From contig CAWGZY010000006.1 in the NCBI GenBank assembly GCA_963827085.1, forward strand, positions 1-64,000: 64,000 nt of DNA, read 5' to 3'. Shown piece after piece: positions 41,872 to 51,106 of this stretch. Both the position numbers and the translations under genes were made by a program. This stretch comes from JAGVPT01 sp963827085 (GTDB taxonomy: Bacteria > Bacteroidota > Ignavibacteria > UBA10030 > UBA8401). The notes below the pieces were generated by a model. The model made no database searches and was not told the origin of the DNA. It was given only the letters and a program-made list of their open reading frames with translations. Every line of letters begins with the position of its first letter. Within the stretch, counting starts at the first letter, position 1.

Positions 41872-43848
41872 TTATTCCTCGTCTTCGTGATGGCGCAATT
41901 TCTCGAGCACAGAGAAGTCTTCGAGCGTTGTCGTGTCGCCGGTAGTTGCGCCCCCGGAAGCTATCTCTCGCAATAAACGGCGCATAATCTTTCCGCTCCT
42001 CGTTTTGGGCAAAGCGTCGGTAAATCGAATGTCGTCGGGCTTTGCCATGGCCCCGATTTCTTTTGCGACGTGCAGCCGCAATTCTTCCTTCAGCTGCGGC
42101 GTGGGCGATCGTTTCCCCTCAAGAGTAACAAAGGCGCAAATTGCCGAGCCTTTAATTTCATCGGGCTTCCCTACGACCGCGGCTTCGGCGACATACGGAT
42201 GGCTGACAAGCGCACTCTCAACTTCCATCGTACCAAGCCTGTGTCCTGAAACGTTGATGACATCGTCAACACGGCCCATGATCCAAAAATAACCGTCTTT
42301 ATCGCGCCGCGCACCGTCGCCGGTAAAGTACACTCCTTTGATATCGCTCCAATAGGTTTTCTTAAATCTCTCCGGATCGCGATACACACCCCGCATCATC
42401 GACGGCCACGGTTTTTTTATAACAAGGTACCCTCCTTGATTCGCCGGAACGGATTTTCCTTCCTTGTTGACAACATCGGGCTGAATGCCGAAAAACGGAA
42501 GTGTCGCGGTCCCCGGCTTTGTCGGCGTTGCGCCAGGAATCGGCGTGATCATGATTGAACCAGTCTCTGTCTGCCACCACGTGTCGACGATCGGACATTT
42601 CCCCTTTCCGATAATCTTGCTGTACCACATCCATGCTTCGGGATTAATCGGCTCCCCTACCGTTCCAAGAAGACGAATCGAGCTCAGGTCATGCTTGAGA
42701 GGCCATTGTTCTCCCCACTTTATAAACGCCCTTATCGCAGTCGGAGCCGTGTAAAAAACATTCACTTTGTATTTTTCAACGATATTCCAAAAGCGGTCCG
42801 GCTCCGGATGATTCGGGGCCCCCTCGTACATGACAACTGTCGCTCCGTTCGAGAACGGCCCATACACAATGTAGCTGTGGCCCGTTACCCAGCCGATGTC
42901 GGCCGTGCACCAATAGGTATCGGTATCTTTGATGTCGAAAACATACTTCATTGTAAGATGACAACCCAGCAGATAACCGGCCGTCGAATGCACGACGCCT
43001 TTCGGCTTGCCGGTCGTGCCGCTTGTGTAAAGAATGTACAGGGGATGTTCGGAGTCTAATTTCTCCGGTTCACACTCAGCAGAGGTCGTGGACATCAAAC
43101 CATCCCACCAGTGGTCGCGCCCCGGGACCATGCCGACGTCCAATCCGACTCTGTTTACGACGATGACGCTCTCCACCGACGGCGTAACTTTCAGCGCCTC
43201 ATCGATGTTGGCTTTCAGCGGAATGATGCTTCCTCGGCGGTAGCCGCCGTCGGCTGTGACCACAAGTTTAGCCTGGGCGTCGTTGATGCGGTCTTTCAGG
43301 GCTTCAGCGCTGAACCCTCCGAAGATGACGCTGTGTGTCGCTCCGATCCTTGCGCATGCGAGCATTGCCACGGGGAGTTCGGGAATCATCGGCATGTAGA
43401 TAATAACACGGTCTCCTTTGACGACGCCGAGTTTCTTTAACACGTTTGCACACTTGCACACCTCGCGGTGGAGGTCGGCGTACGTCAACGTGCGCGTATC
43501 CCCCGGTTCGCCTTCCCAAATGATCGCCGCCTTGTTTTTCCGCCACGTCGTCAAATGCCGGTCCAGACAATTGGTTGAGACATTAATCTTTCCGCCGACA
43601 AACCACTCGGCGAACGGGAGTTTCCATCGGAGAACTCTTGTCCACTTTTTGTACCAGGTAAGTTCTTCCGCCATCGCAGCCCAAAATTTTTCCGGCGAAT
43701 GAATCGATTCGCTGTACATTTTTTTGTACTGCGCGAACGATTTTATGGTTGCCGATTTCGCGAACTTTGTGCTCGGCTTGAACACACGGTATTCTTTGAG
43801 AACAGACGTAATGTTCGCCGAGCTGTTCTGTTGAGCCGTTGTGGCCAT
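41872..43848 (-). CDS. acs: Acetyl-CoA synthetase (AMP-forming)
   Basis: 658 residues. ANL-superfamily enzyme making acetyl-CoA from acetate, ATP and CoA. Motifs: YTSGTTGKPKGVVHS (P-loop, about 275), WWQTETGSIMITP (about 425), YFTGDGARRDKDGYFWIMGRVDDVINVSGHRLGTMEVE (hinge region about 510-550), and the acetylatable PKTRSGKIMRR near residue 615. The start has AAGGAG upstream. With ackA it gives two acetate routes; which runs in vivo is not determinable. Confidence 0.96.
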   Translation of the reverse strand: MATTAQQNSSANITSVLKEYRVFKPSTKFAKSATIKSFAQYKKMYSESIHSPEKFWAAMAEELTWYKKWTRVLRWKLPFAEWFVGGKINVSTNCLDRHLTTWRKNKAAIIWEGEPGDTRTLTYADLHREVCKCANVLKKLGVVKGDRVIIYMPMIPELPVAMLACARIGATHSVIFGGFSAEALKDRINDAQAKLVVTADGGYRRGSIIPLKANIDEALKVTPSVESVIVVNRVGLDVGMVPGRDHWWDGLMSTTSAECEPEKLDSEHPLYILYTSGTTGKPKGVVHSTAGYLLGCHLTMKYVFDIKDTDTYWCTADIGWVTGHSYIVYGPFSNGATVVMYEGAPNHPEPDRFWNIVEKYKVNVFYTAPTAIRAFIKWGEQWPLKHDLSSIRLLGTVGEPINPEAWMWYSKIIGKGKCPIVDTWWQTETGSIMITPIPGATPTKPGTATLPFFGIQPDVVNKEGKSVPANQGGYLVIKKPWPSMMRGVYRDPERFKKTYWSDIKGVYFTGDGARRDKDGYFWIMGRVDDVINVSGHRLGTMEVESALVSHPYVAEAAVVGKPDEIKGSAICAFVTLEGKRSPTPQLKEELRLHVAKEIGAMAKPDDIRFTDALPKTRSGKIMRRLLREIASGGATTGDTTTLEDFSVLEKLRHHEDEE

Positions 43849-43915
43849 AGTACTTCTCCTTCAAAAAATGATACGGAATAATTAACAACACAAATGCGTG
43901 CGAACTCCCGCTCGA

Positions 43916-44533
43916 TTACGAAATCAACTGGTATCCCATGAACAGACTGATGAGCAGCAGGATAATGCCGAAACCGCGGGTAATTTTTTCTATCAACGCT
44001 TTGTCGAGTTTCATTTTTTGCTTTTCAACGAGTTCAAGGAGGATGAAAAACCATCCGGTTGTTCCGAACCCCGTGCCAAGCGAAAAAAATAAATTATTGT
44101 ATGATGTGGCTGCGAGAATATGGTATCCGTGGACGATGCCTGCGACGGTAATCCAGTAGGCAATGAAGGAAGGATTAGAAAGGTAGAGAACGATGCCGAG
44201 AAGAAAATAGCGTTTGAAGCCGGGAGATTCTTCGCTCTTCGACACCTTCGCTTCCCGTATGTTGAAGAACGTCGTTTTGATTCCAAACAAAAAGAAAATT
44301 CCGAAGGTAGCAATCCGAAAAATAAGATCAATTTTGGGGTTCGAGTTCAGTGATGAGATGCCGAACATCGCCGCTGCGCAATACACAATATCCATCCACC
44401 CGGATCCCGCTCCGATCATCAATCCTTGACCGGTCTTGCCCGCCAACCCTTTCGTCATGACTGCGATGTTGATAGGCCCGATAGGCATAGTGGTGAAAAA
44501 ACCGACAACAAATCCGACGATGAATGCAATCAT
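43916..44533 (-). CDS. LysE/RhtB-family exporter
   Basis: 205 residues with six predicted transmembrane helices. The LysE-family N-terminus PIGPINIAVMTKGLAGKTGQG, with its Gly-x-Asn loop, is present, and a C-terminal helix ends in LLISLFMGYQLIS. Such transporters export amino acids or other small metabolites; substrate is not predictable. It is encoded 67 bp downstream of acs on the same strand. Length is normal. Confidence 0.88.
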   Translation of the reverse strand: MIAFIVGFVVGFFTTMPIGPINIAVMTKGLAGKTGQGLMIGAGSGWMDIVYCAAAMFGISSLNSNPKIDLIFRIATFGIFFLFGIKTTFFNIREAKVSKSEESPGFKRYFLLGIVLYLSNPSFIAYWITVAGIVHGYHILAATSYNNLFFSLGTGFGTTGWFFILLELVEKQKMKLDKALIEKITRGFGIILLLISLFMGYQLIS

Positions 44534-44671
44534 CTAAATTCTTAAATTCTGAGGTAGCATTAGGCAATTACGACAAGCACCGCCAAGCAATATCATTCTG
44601 CGCGTGCGGCAAAAATTCGTTCTCGAATCGACGTAAGAAGATAAAAGAATTGAAGAAGAATCGCAAAGCGT
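44534..44671. other. Short intergenic stretch
   Basis: About 138 bp between the exporter start and the dusB stop (both minus strand). No terminator or repeat was recognised. Confidence 0.4.
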
Positions 44672-45673
44672 TTATGCAAAAACAATTCCCGCGGACGGCT
44701 CCGGGTTCGCAATAACCTCATCCATAAATCGAAGCAGGCGCTGAACAATCGGTTCAGTTGTTACAAAGGTCATCAGCTCTGCTCGAAGTTTTGCAATGTT
44801 CGGCAGACCGCGCAGGTAACCGGAATAGTGTTTGCGCATTTCAAGAACACCGGTTCGTTCCCCCTTGTGTTCCACGGATAATTTCAAGTGTTCGATGCAC
44901 ACTGCAATCCGTTCTTCGAGGGTAACATCTTTTGTGAAAACCCCCGTCGCGAGTAAATTTTTTGCTTGCTGGAATATCCACGGATTATCGATCGCTCCAC
45001 GGGCGATCATCACGCCGTCGCAACCGGTCTCCGCAAAGACTCTTTGAACGTCAGCCGCTTCAAGAATATTTCCGTTCACAACCACCGGCATCGAAACGAC
45101 CGCCTTTATTTTAGGTATCCACGTATAATCCGGAACTCCTTTATGCGCCTGCGCCCTAGTTCGGCAATGGACAGTAAGCCCCTGCACGCCAATACCTTCC
45201 AACATTTTTGCGACTTCAACAATTCGAATTGAATTTTCGTCCCAGCCAAGCCTCGTTTTGACAGTCACCGGTACGCGAGTCGCTTTAACGACCATCGAGA
45301 CGATCTTTTCCATTCTTGGAAGGTCTTTCAGGAGTCCAGCGCCTGCGCCGCGCATTGCCACGTCCTTGACCCAGCATCCGCAATTAATGTCGATAATATC
45401 AGGATTCATGCTTTCTGCAATTCTTGCAGCCCCTTCCATCGACGCTTCTTCGCCGCCGTAAATCTGGATACCGAACGGGCGTTCCTCTTCCAGGAAAAAC
45501 ATTTTCTTTTTCGTCTTCTCGGATTTCCGTACAAGTCCCTCCGAGTTGACGAATTCCGTATAGACAATATCCGCACCGAGCCGTTTGCAGACAAGACGGA
45601 ACGGAATATCCGTAACATTTTCCATCGGCGCCAGAAGGATTGGACTTGGTATGTTTATAGACCCAATTTTCAT
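44672..45673 (-). CDS. dusB: tRNA-dihydrouridine synthase (DusB type)
   Basis: About 333 residues from ATG 45673. FMN-dependent TIM barrel: PILLAPMENVTDIPFRLVCKRLGAD at the N-terminus, IIDINCGCWVKDVAMRGAGAGLL (active Cys in CGCWV, where a Pro is more usual than Trp), VKTRLGWDE, HCRTRAQAHKGVPDYTWI, and VVVNGNILEA. It reduces uridine in the D-loop of tRNA. ATG 45691 is an upstream in-frame alternative. An inverted repeat lies just upstream. Confidence 0.94.
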   Translation of the reverse strand: MKIGSINIPSPILLAPMENVTDIPFRLVCKRLGADIVYTEFVNSEGLVRKSEKTKKKMFFLEEERPFGIQIYGGEEASMEGAARIAESMNPDIIDINCGCWVKDVAMRGAGAGLLKDLPRMEKIVSMVVKATRVPVTVKTRLGWDENSIRIVEVAKMLEGIGVQGLTVHCRTRAQAHKGVPDYTWIPKIKAVVSMPVVVNGNILEAADVQRVFAETGCDGVMIARGAIDNPWIFQQAKNLLATGVFTKDVTLEERIAVCIEHLKLSVEHKGERTGVLEMRKHYSGYLRGLPNIAKLRAELMTFVTTEPIVQRLLRFMDEVIANPEPSAGIVFA

Positions 45674-45704
45674 ATTCAAAAAATGTAACAACTAAAAAAT
45701 TGTT

Positions 45705-45773
45705 TCGCGCTAAGCCGCAAAGGCGCGAAGACTCTGTTTTAGAATCAATTTGCGACTTCGCGTCTTTGCGCGA
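45705..45773. repeat. Intergenic inverted repeat (CGCAAAGGCGCGAAG family)
   Basis: Arms 45705-45730 and 45756-45773 are an imperfect inverted repeat: TCGCGC...GCGAAG against CTTCGCG...CGCGA, with an 8-base insertion on one arm. Sequence shares the CGCAAAG / GCCGC words of the copies at 14756 and 60357. It lies between the dusB start and the UPF0173 gene stop. Confidence 0.75.
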
Positions 45774-45801
45774 GCCACGCTTTCGGGATTATTCAGAAGG
45801 C

Positions 45802-46590
45802 TCAATTTACTGTATCTCCCGGAAGAATGTCGGCTACTCTTCCCTTCAATTGCGACGGCAGAAAATTCTTAAGATCGACAGGCGAGCCGGTCAGCGCCGG
45901 AAAAGTTCCGTAATGCATGGGGATAATCAATTTCGGATTGAGAAGCTCGCAGGCTTTGGCAGCCTCTTTCGGCCCCATGGTGTAGACTCCGCCGATAGGA
46001 ATCATTACGATGTCCGGCTTGTAGAGTTCGGCGATCAGTTTCATGTCTCCGAAAAGACCCGTGTCGCCGGCATGATACACAGTAACTCCGTTCTCGCATT
46101 GGACGACAAATCCTGCCGCGTTGCCTCCGGCTAATCGTTGCCCGTTATCATCGATGCTGGAACTATGGTCGGCGTGCACCATCGTGATCTTCAGATTGTC
46201 AACTTCGTACGTTCCCGAATAATCAAGTACTACGGTCTTTTTGACGCCTTTGGTCGTTAAGTAAGCAGCGATGTCGCCGTTGCAAATAACTGTTGCAGCA
46301 AACTTCTGCGCCAGTTCAACGGTATTCCCGATATGGTCAAAATGTCCGTGCGTCACCAAAATCAAATCAGCCCTGTCAATATTGCGGGCGCTGCTTGGAG
46401 CTTTTGGATTATCAAGCCAGGGGTCGATAAGGATAACTTTCCCCTTCGTGGTCAAGATTTTAAAAGCGGAGTGGCCGTACCAGGTTACGCTCACTCCTTT
46501 GCCCACCTTGTTCGTTTGTGCGGGCAAAGAGAATGATAGGAACATCATTGTTATGGTCAAGAAGATTAAAATTCGATCCGTGCATTTCAT
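45802..46590 (-). CDS. Exported UPF0173-type metallo-beta-lactamase-fold hydrolase
   Basis: About 262 residues from ATG 46590. A signal peptide (MKCTDRILIFLTITMMFLSFSLPAQ) precedes a metallo-beta-lactamase fold of the UPF0173 type: VTWYGHSAFKI, IDPWLDNPKAP, LVTHGHFDHIGN (metal-binding HxHxDH), HAGDTGLFGDM and HYGTFPALTG. Most UPF0173 members are cytosolic, so export is odd. Substrate unknown. It shares the strand with, and lies 10 bp downstream of, the isocitrate dehydrogenase gene. Confidence 0.88.
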   Translation of the reverse strand: MKCTDRILIFLTITMMFLSFSLPAQTNKVGKGVSVTWYGHSAFKILTTKGKVILIDPWLDNPKAPSSARNIDRADLILVTHGHFDHIGNTVELAQKFAATVICNGDIAAYLTTKGVKKTVVLDYSGTYEVDNLKITMVHADHSSSIDDNGQRLAGGNAAGFVVQCENGVTVYHAGDTGLFGDMKLIAELYKPDIVMIPIGGVYTMGPKEAAKACELLNPKLIIPMHYGTFPALTGSPVDLKNFLPSQLKGRVADILPGDTVN

Positions 46591-46600
46591 TGAGCGTCTC

Positions 46601-47620
46601 TTATGAAGTTGAACGAATTGTATTGATAATTGCATCCGTCATTTCGACCGTGCCCGTTGTTGAACGGGGGTTCAAATCTTTGGTAACATATTTTCCTTCT
46701 TTGAGAATTTTTGCAACGGCATTATGAATTTTCGCAGCCGCATCTTGTTCTCCCAAATAATCGAGCATCATTGCTCCGGCAAGAATGATAGCACATGGAT
46801 TAGCGAGATTTTTGCCGGCGATATCCGGGGCGCTTCCATGCACCGCTTCAAAGATTGCGGCATTCGCCCCGATATTTGCCCCCGGTGCCAATCCCAACCC
46901 TCCGACTAAACCCGAGCAGAGGTCGGACAAAATATCTCCGAACAAGTTCGTCGTTACGATCACGTCAAATTGGTTCGGATTTAGAACAAGCTGCATTGCC
47001 ATGTTGTCGACGATGCGGTCTTCAGTTGCGATTTCCGGATACTTCTGGGCAACTTCCCGGGCAACGTCAAGAAATAATCCCCCGGAGAATTTCATGATAT
47101 TCGCTTTGTGAACGATCGTTACTTTTTTCCTGCCGTATTTCCGGGCGTATTCGAATGCAGCATGGACGATCCTTTCAGAACCAAACCGGGTGACAATGCC
47201 GATCGTTTCCGCTGCACTCTTTTGCGCATCGACATAGTGCTCGATGCCGGAATAGAACTCTTCGATATTTTCCCTGAACATAACAAGGTCGACGTTCGCA
47301 TACCGCGATGAGACTCCTTCAAATGATTTCGCGGGGCGCAGATTGATGAACAAGTCAAATTCTTTTCTCAACGCAACATTGATGCTTCGGAATCCTTTGC
47401 CGCTCAGCGTCGTCAACGGGCCTTTCAGAGCAACTTTATTCTTTTGAATCGATTGGATAGTCGACTCCGGGATCGGATCCTTGAAGGTCTCGATCGCCGC
47501 AATGCCGGCAGGAGCAAGTTCCCATTGTATCTCGACGCCGGTCGCCTCGATGACCCGCTGCGCTGCCTCGGCAATGCTCGGACCGATTCCATCTCCGGGA
47601 ATGAGGGTAACAGTGTGCAT
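46601..47620 (-). CDS. Isocitrate dehydrogenase, NAD-type (isopropylmalate dehydrogenase family)
   Basis: 339 residues of the isocitrate/isopropylmalate dehydrogenase family. MHTVTLIPGDGIGPSI, LKGPLTTLSGKGFRSINVALRKEFDL (substrate Ser/Arg region), VDLVMFRENIEEFYSGIEH (about 110), IVHKANIMKFSGGLF and the NAD-binding end EAVHGSAPDIAGKNLANP are visible. The GKGFRSINVALRKE block fits isocitrate, as in the IDH3-like short enzymes, but isopropylmalate or homoisocitrate cannot be excluded. No leuB neighbours are present. Length is normal for the short NAD form. Confidence 0.9.
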   Translation of the reverse strand: MHTVTLIPGDGIGPSIAEAAQRVIEATGVEIQWELAPAGIAAIETFKDPIPESTIQSIQKNKVALKGPLTTLSGKGFRSINVALRKEFDLFINLRPAKSFEGVSSRYANVDLVMFRENIEEFYSGIEHYVDAQKSAAETIGIVTRFGSERIVHAAFEYARKYGRKKVTIVHKANIMKFSGGLFLDVAREVAQKYPEIATEDRIVDNMAMQLVLNPNQFDVIVTTNLFGDILSDLCSGLVGGLGLAPGANIGANAAIFEAVHGSAPDIAGKNLANPCAIILAGAMMLDYLGEQDAAAKIHNAVAKILKEGKYVTKDLNPRSTTGTVEMTDAIINTIRSTS

Positions 47621-47928
47621 TCTTACTAAACTATTGATTGAGAAAAGACATTTGTAAATATACTAAAACCGGTTCGCACTTCCAAACAGATGCCCCGAAA
47701 CCGCAAGCTGATGCCGGACACCTTGTTGATTGATTTTTCCAAATATTTCAACATATCGCGATTTTCGAGATAAAGTATTCGACATCTACCCAAACTGCAT
47801 CCCTCCCTTTCTCCAGCCTTCCTTGACTCGCTGTTTTTTTTTGGGTAAATTTGAATCCACCTGTTGGGAGTTGCCTTGGTGGGAGGCGCACCGAATTCAG
47901 AAACATCCCTAATTTTTGCCGCATCCGA
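47621..47928. other. Divergent intergenic region
   Basis: About 300 bp between the isocitrate dehydrogenase start (minus) and the prenyltransferase start (plus). It contains a T9 run near 47832-47842. Minus-strand and plus-strand frames extend through it but do not look coding. No regulatory site was recognised. Confidence 0.4.
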
Positions 47929-48762
47929 TTGAAAAGGCTTCTTAGCTTCATCAAAATAGAACATACGCTTTTTACCTTGCCGATGATTTACAGCGGCGTG
48001 TTCCTTGCCTCAAAAGAAAAGCCATCGAACGAACTTTTGCTTCTCGTTCTTCTGGCCTCGGTGGGAGCACGCACCGTCGCAATGACACTCAACCGCATTA
48101 TTGACCGTGAAATCGATAGGAGAAATCCCCGGACGTCGAACCGTGAATTACCGAGCGGAAAGCTTTCACTATGGCAGGTTTGCACTGTGCTTGCGACGGG
48201 ATTAATGGTCTATTTAACAGCTGCAAAGCTCATATCAGACTTTTGTTTTCGCCTTTCTCCGATTCCTCTCGTCGTCTTCATAATCTATCCTTACTTAAAA
48301 CGGTTTACACCGCTGGCGCATTTCGGCGTCGGCCTTGGAATGGCGATGGCGCCGCTGGGAGGATGGTTTGCAATCAGCGGCTCTTTCGACGATATCGCCA
48401 CGGGCCTCATACTTCCTGTGTTCGTGCTTTTTTGGGGATCGGGATTTGACATCATCTACTCCACCCTTGATGAATCGTTCGACCGCAGCGCAAACCTTTT
48501 TTCATTCCCATCTCGGTTTGGAAAAGAACGAGCGCTTCAGATATCTGCCGGTCTTCACTTCCTTGCATTTATCGCCCTTGTGGTTCTATTCTTCCATTCG
48601 CTCAAAGGCTTTGTTGCGATTCCACCGCTGCTCCTGAGCGGGCTTTTGCTCTATCTTGAACAAAAGAAAGCGGACGACGTCGAGCTGGCCTTTTTTAAGA
48701 TCAATATCCTGCTCGGCTTCAACATCTTCGCAATGGTCATCCTTCCAAGTGTCCTGCCATGA
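47929..48762 (+). CDS. UbiA-family prenyltransferase (menaquinone, MqnP-like)
   Basis: About 277 residues from a TTG at 47929 (LKRLLSFIKIEHTLF); a TTG at 47851 with a Gly/Pro-rich extension is the alternative and is less natural. Eight to nine membrane helices, with the first Asp-rich motif NRIIDREIDRRNPRTSNRELPSG (about 65) and the second, DIIYSTLDESFDRSANLFSFPSRFG (about 185). It attaches the polyprenyl chain to the naphthoate or hydroxybenzoate ring. Start of the menaquinone block: ATGA overlap with ubiX follows. Confidence 0.9.
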   Translation: MKRLLSFIKIEHTLFTLPMIYSGVFLASKEKPSNELLLLVLLASVGARTVAMTLNRIIDREIDRRNPRTSNRELPSGKLSLWQVCTVLATGLMVYLTAAKLISDFCFRLSPIPLVVFIIYPYLKRFTPLAHFGVGLGMAMAPLGGWFAISGSFDDIATGLILPVFVLFWGSGFDIIYSTLDESFDRSANLFSFPSRFGKERALQISAGLHFLAFIALVVLFFHSLKGFVAIPPLLLSGLLLYLEQKKADDVELAFFKINILLGFNIFAMVILPSVLP

Positions 48763-49310
48763 AAGTCGTTCTCGGAATTACGGGCTCATCGGGCGCCGTC
48801 TACGCATTGGATTTTCTTAAACAATCAAAGGCTGAAAAATATCTCGTCATCAGTAAGTGGGGAAAAGCGCTGATGAAAGACGAACTCGACATTACGGAAA
48901 AAGAATTGCAGCCGTACGTCAAACGGCAATTTTCGAACGACGACCTGACGGCTCCAATAGCTTCGGGTTCTAATCCTATCGACGCGTGCATCATCCTTCC
49001 CTGCTCGACGTCAACGCTCGGTAAAATTGCGTCGGGCATCGGGGACACGCTTATTACGCGGGCGGCACAGGTCGCGATGAAAGAGCGCTTCAAGCTCATT
49101 CTTTGCATCCGTGAGACGCCTCTCTCCACCGTTTCTTTGGAACAATGCGCGCGGCTTTCACAGTACGGAGCTGTCATCATGCCGATCTCTTCTCCGCTCT
49201 ACTTTGTTCCGAAAACCGTCGATGAATACGTTGCTGCCTTCACCGATAAACTTCTCGGGGTCATCGGAGAACGAAAATCAAAAGGCTGGCGAAACGAAGA
49301 ACTGGAATAA
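48759..49310 (+). CDS. ubiX: Flavin prenyltransferase UbiX
   Basis: 183 residues. Prenylates FMN to the prFMN cofactor used by UbiD-type decarboxylases. VVLGITGSSGAVYALDFLK, the SNPIDACIILPCSTSTLGKIASGIGDTLITRAAQVAMKER region with the S-T flavin contacts, and RETPLSTVSLEQCARLS are characteristic. Overlaps the prenyltransferase gene by four bases and is followed 5 bp later by the UbiD gene, so it is a clear operon. Cytoplasmic. Confidence 0.96.
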   Translation: MKVVLGITGSSGAVYALDFLKQSKAEKYLVISKWGKALMKDELDITEKELQPYVKRQFSNDDLTAPIASGSNPIDACIILPCSTSTLGKIASGIGDTLITRAAQVAMKERFKLILCIRETPLSTVSLEQCARLSQYGAVIMPISSPLYFVPKTVDEYVAAFTDKLLGVIGERKSKGWRNEELE

Positions 49311-49315
49311 GACGT

Positions 49316-51088
49316 ATGCGTTTTACTGCCCTTCGTGAATTTATCAACCACCTCGAAAAAAACGGCGAACTCCACCGCGTCAGTGTTGAAGTCGACCCCG
49401 TACTCGAAATCACCGAGATCGCAGCACGTGCGCTGAAGGAACGGAAGCCCGCACTGCTGTTTGAAAAAGTGAAAGGTGCCAAGTATCCTCTTGTCATCAA
49501 CACGCTGGCGAGCGAACGGCGTATAGAACTGGCGCTCGGTGAACATCCGGACGCACTTGGCGAGCAGCTTATTTCTTTTTTCGAAGAAGCTGTTCCGCCC
49601 TCTGCAAAAACGCTCATCAAGCATCCCGCTATTGTGCGAAGATTTCTTTCTTCGCGGACGAGCGATATTATGGTCGCTCCGTCTCAGGAAGTTGTCGAGA
49701 AACCCAATCTTCACGATCTGCCGATCATTCAGTGCTGGCCGCATGACGGCGGGAGGTTCATCACCCTGCCGCAGGTGTTCACGCACGATCCGCGAAACGG
49801 CAAACGAAATGTCGGCATGTACCGGATGCAAGTTTTTGATGAAAAGACAACGGGCATGCACTGGCAAATTCAAAAAGGGGGGGGATTCCACTACTACCAA
49901 GCAGACAAGTTAAACAAGCCCCTCGAACTCGCTGTTGCGCTCGGCACCGACCCTGCAATGCTTCTTGCAGCGATCGCGCCCCTGCCGGAAGGTATTGATG
50001 AAGTCCTTTTCGCCGGCTTCCTCCGCAAAAAAAATACACAGCTCGTCGGAGGACGGTCGATTTCAATCACCGTTCCGGCGAATGCAGAATTTATCCTCGA
50101 GGGATATGTGCCGCCGAAGGAACGGCGGAGCGAAGGACCGTTCGGCGATCATTTCGGACATTATTCCGCCGCAGCCGAATTCCCCGTTTTTCATATCACT
50201 GCTATTACGCGAAGGAAGGATCCGATATATCCGGCAGCAGTTGTCGGCATTCCTCCGATGGAGGACAAATTTCTCGGCGATGCTACACAAAAAATTCTCG
50301 GGCCGCTGGCAAAACTCCTTCACTCGGAGATCAAAAGCATCTGGGCATACTACGAAGCCGGCTTTCACAACCTGCTCGTCGTTTCTATCGAAGAGCGGTA
50401 CCAGAAGGAAGCGATGAAAACAGCGCTCGGCCTGATGGGAACGCAGCAGCTATCGCTGACGAAATGCTTGATCACGGTTTCGGAAAATGTCGATCCGAGA
50501 AATTTTCGCGATGTGCTTCACGCGGTGCGCGATGACTTCGACCCGCATTATGATTTCATTCTCCTGCCAAAAGTTCCGCTCGATACGCTCGACTTCACCT
50601 CACACACGATGAACCTTGGCAGCAAAATGATCCTGGACGCTACGAAGAAAAAGAAGCCGCAATCGAAATCGCACGTTTCAAAGCAAACCGAAGCTTTCAT
50701 TCATCAATTGGCAGCCCACGACCGGAGAATTATCGAGACCAATCTGATTGCAGAAACGCTGCTGCTCGTTAAAGTGAAGCATGATGGCGCTGCGGTGATA
50801 AGGAAACTGCTTAAATCAGCTATGCTGGGTGGAATAAAACTCGTGGCTGCGGTGAGCGAAGATGTGGATATTCAAGATCAAGAGAGTTATATTTGGGGTG
50901 TCTTCACGCGATTCGACTGCGAGCGGGACGTCATTTTTACTCAGCAGAAACTTGTCGGGATATCCCCTGTTTACAAAGGAACCATGGGAATTGATGCCAC
51001 ATGGAAAGACGGTTATCCAGAACCGCTCATTATGGATGAAAAAATCGTAAAGCTGGTCGATGACCGCTGGGATAGCTACTGGAAATAA
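49316..51088 (+). CDS. ubiD: UbiD-family decarboxylase
   Basis: 590 residues. prFMN-dependent decarboxylase. The N-terminal domain begins MRFTALREFINHLEKNGELHRV; the metal/prFMN-binding region is RNGKRNVGMYRMQVFDEKTTGMHWQIQKGG (about 165-195), with the catalytic Glu-Arg-Glu network region PPKERRSEGPFGDHFGHYS (about 265). Length is normal for the 3-octaprenyl-4-hydroxybenzoate-type family. In this operon it probably decarboxylates a prenylated naphthoate (MqnL-like role), which is inference from neighbours. Confidence 0.94.
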   Translation: MRFTALREFINHLEKNGELHRVSVEVDPVLEITEIAARALKERKPALLFEKVKGAKYPLVINTLASERRIELALGEHPDALGEQLISFFEEAVPPSAKTLIKHPAIVRRFLSSRTSDIMVAPSQEVVEKPNLHDLPIIQCWPHDGGRFITLPQVFTHDPRNGKRNVGMYRMQVFDEKTTGMHWQIQKGGGFHYYQADKLNKPLELAVALGTDPAMLLAAIAPLPEGIDEVLFAGFLRKKNTQLVGGRSISITVPANAEFILEGYVPPKERRSEGPFGDHFGHYSAAAEFPVFHITAITRRKDPIYPAAVVGIPPMEDKFLGDATQKILGPLAKLLHSEIKSIWAYYEAGFHNLLVVSIEERYQKEAMKTALGLMGTQQLSLTKCLITVSENVDPRNFRDVLHAVRDDFDPHYDFILLPKVPLDTLDFTSHTMNLGSKMILDATKKKKPQSKSHVSKQTEAFIHQLAAHDRRIIETNLIAETLLLVKVKHDGAAVIRKLLKSAMLGGIKLVAAVSEDVDIQDQESYIWGVFTRFDCERDVIFTQQKLVGISPVYKGTMGIDATWKDGYPEPLIMDEKIVKLVDDRWDSYWK

Positions 51089-51106
51089 TATAAACACATA
51101 ACCACC

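Noticed and set aside
47626..47964. Minus-strand open frame (112 codons) upstream of the prenyltransferase
   Set aside because: Overlaps the start of a clear UbiA-family gene; no motif, weak start.
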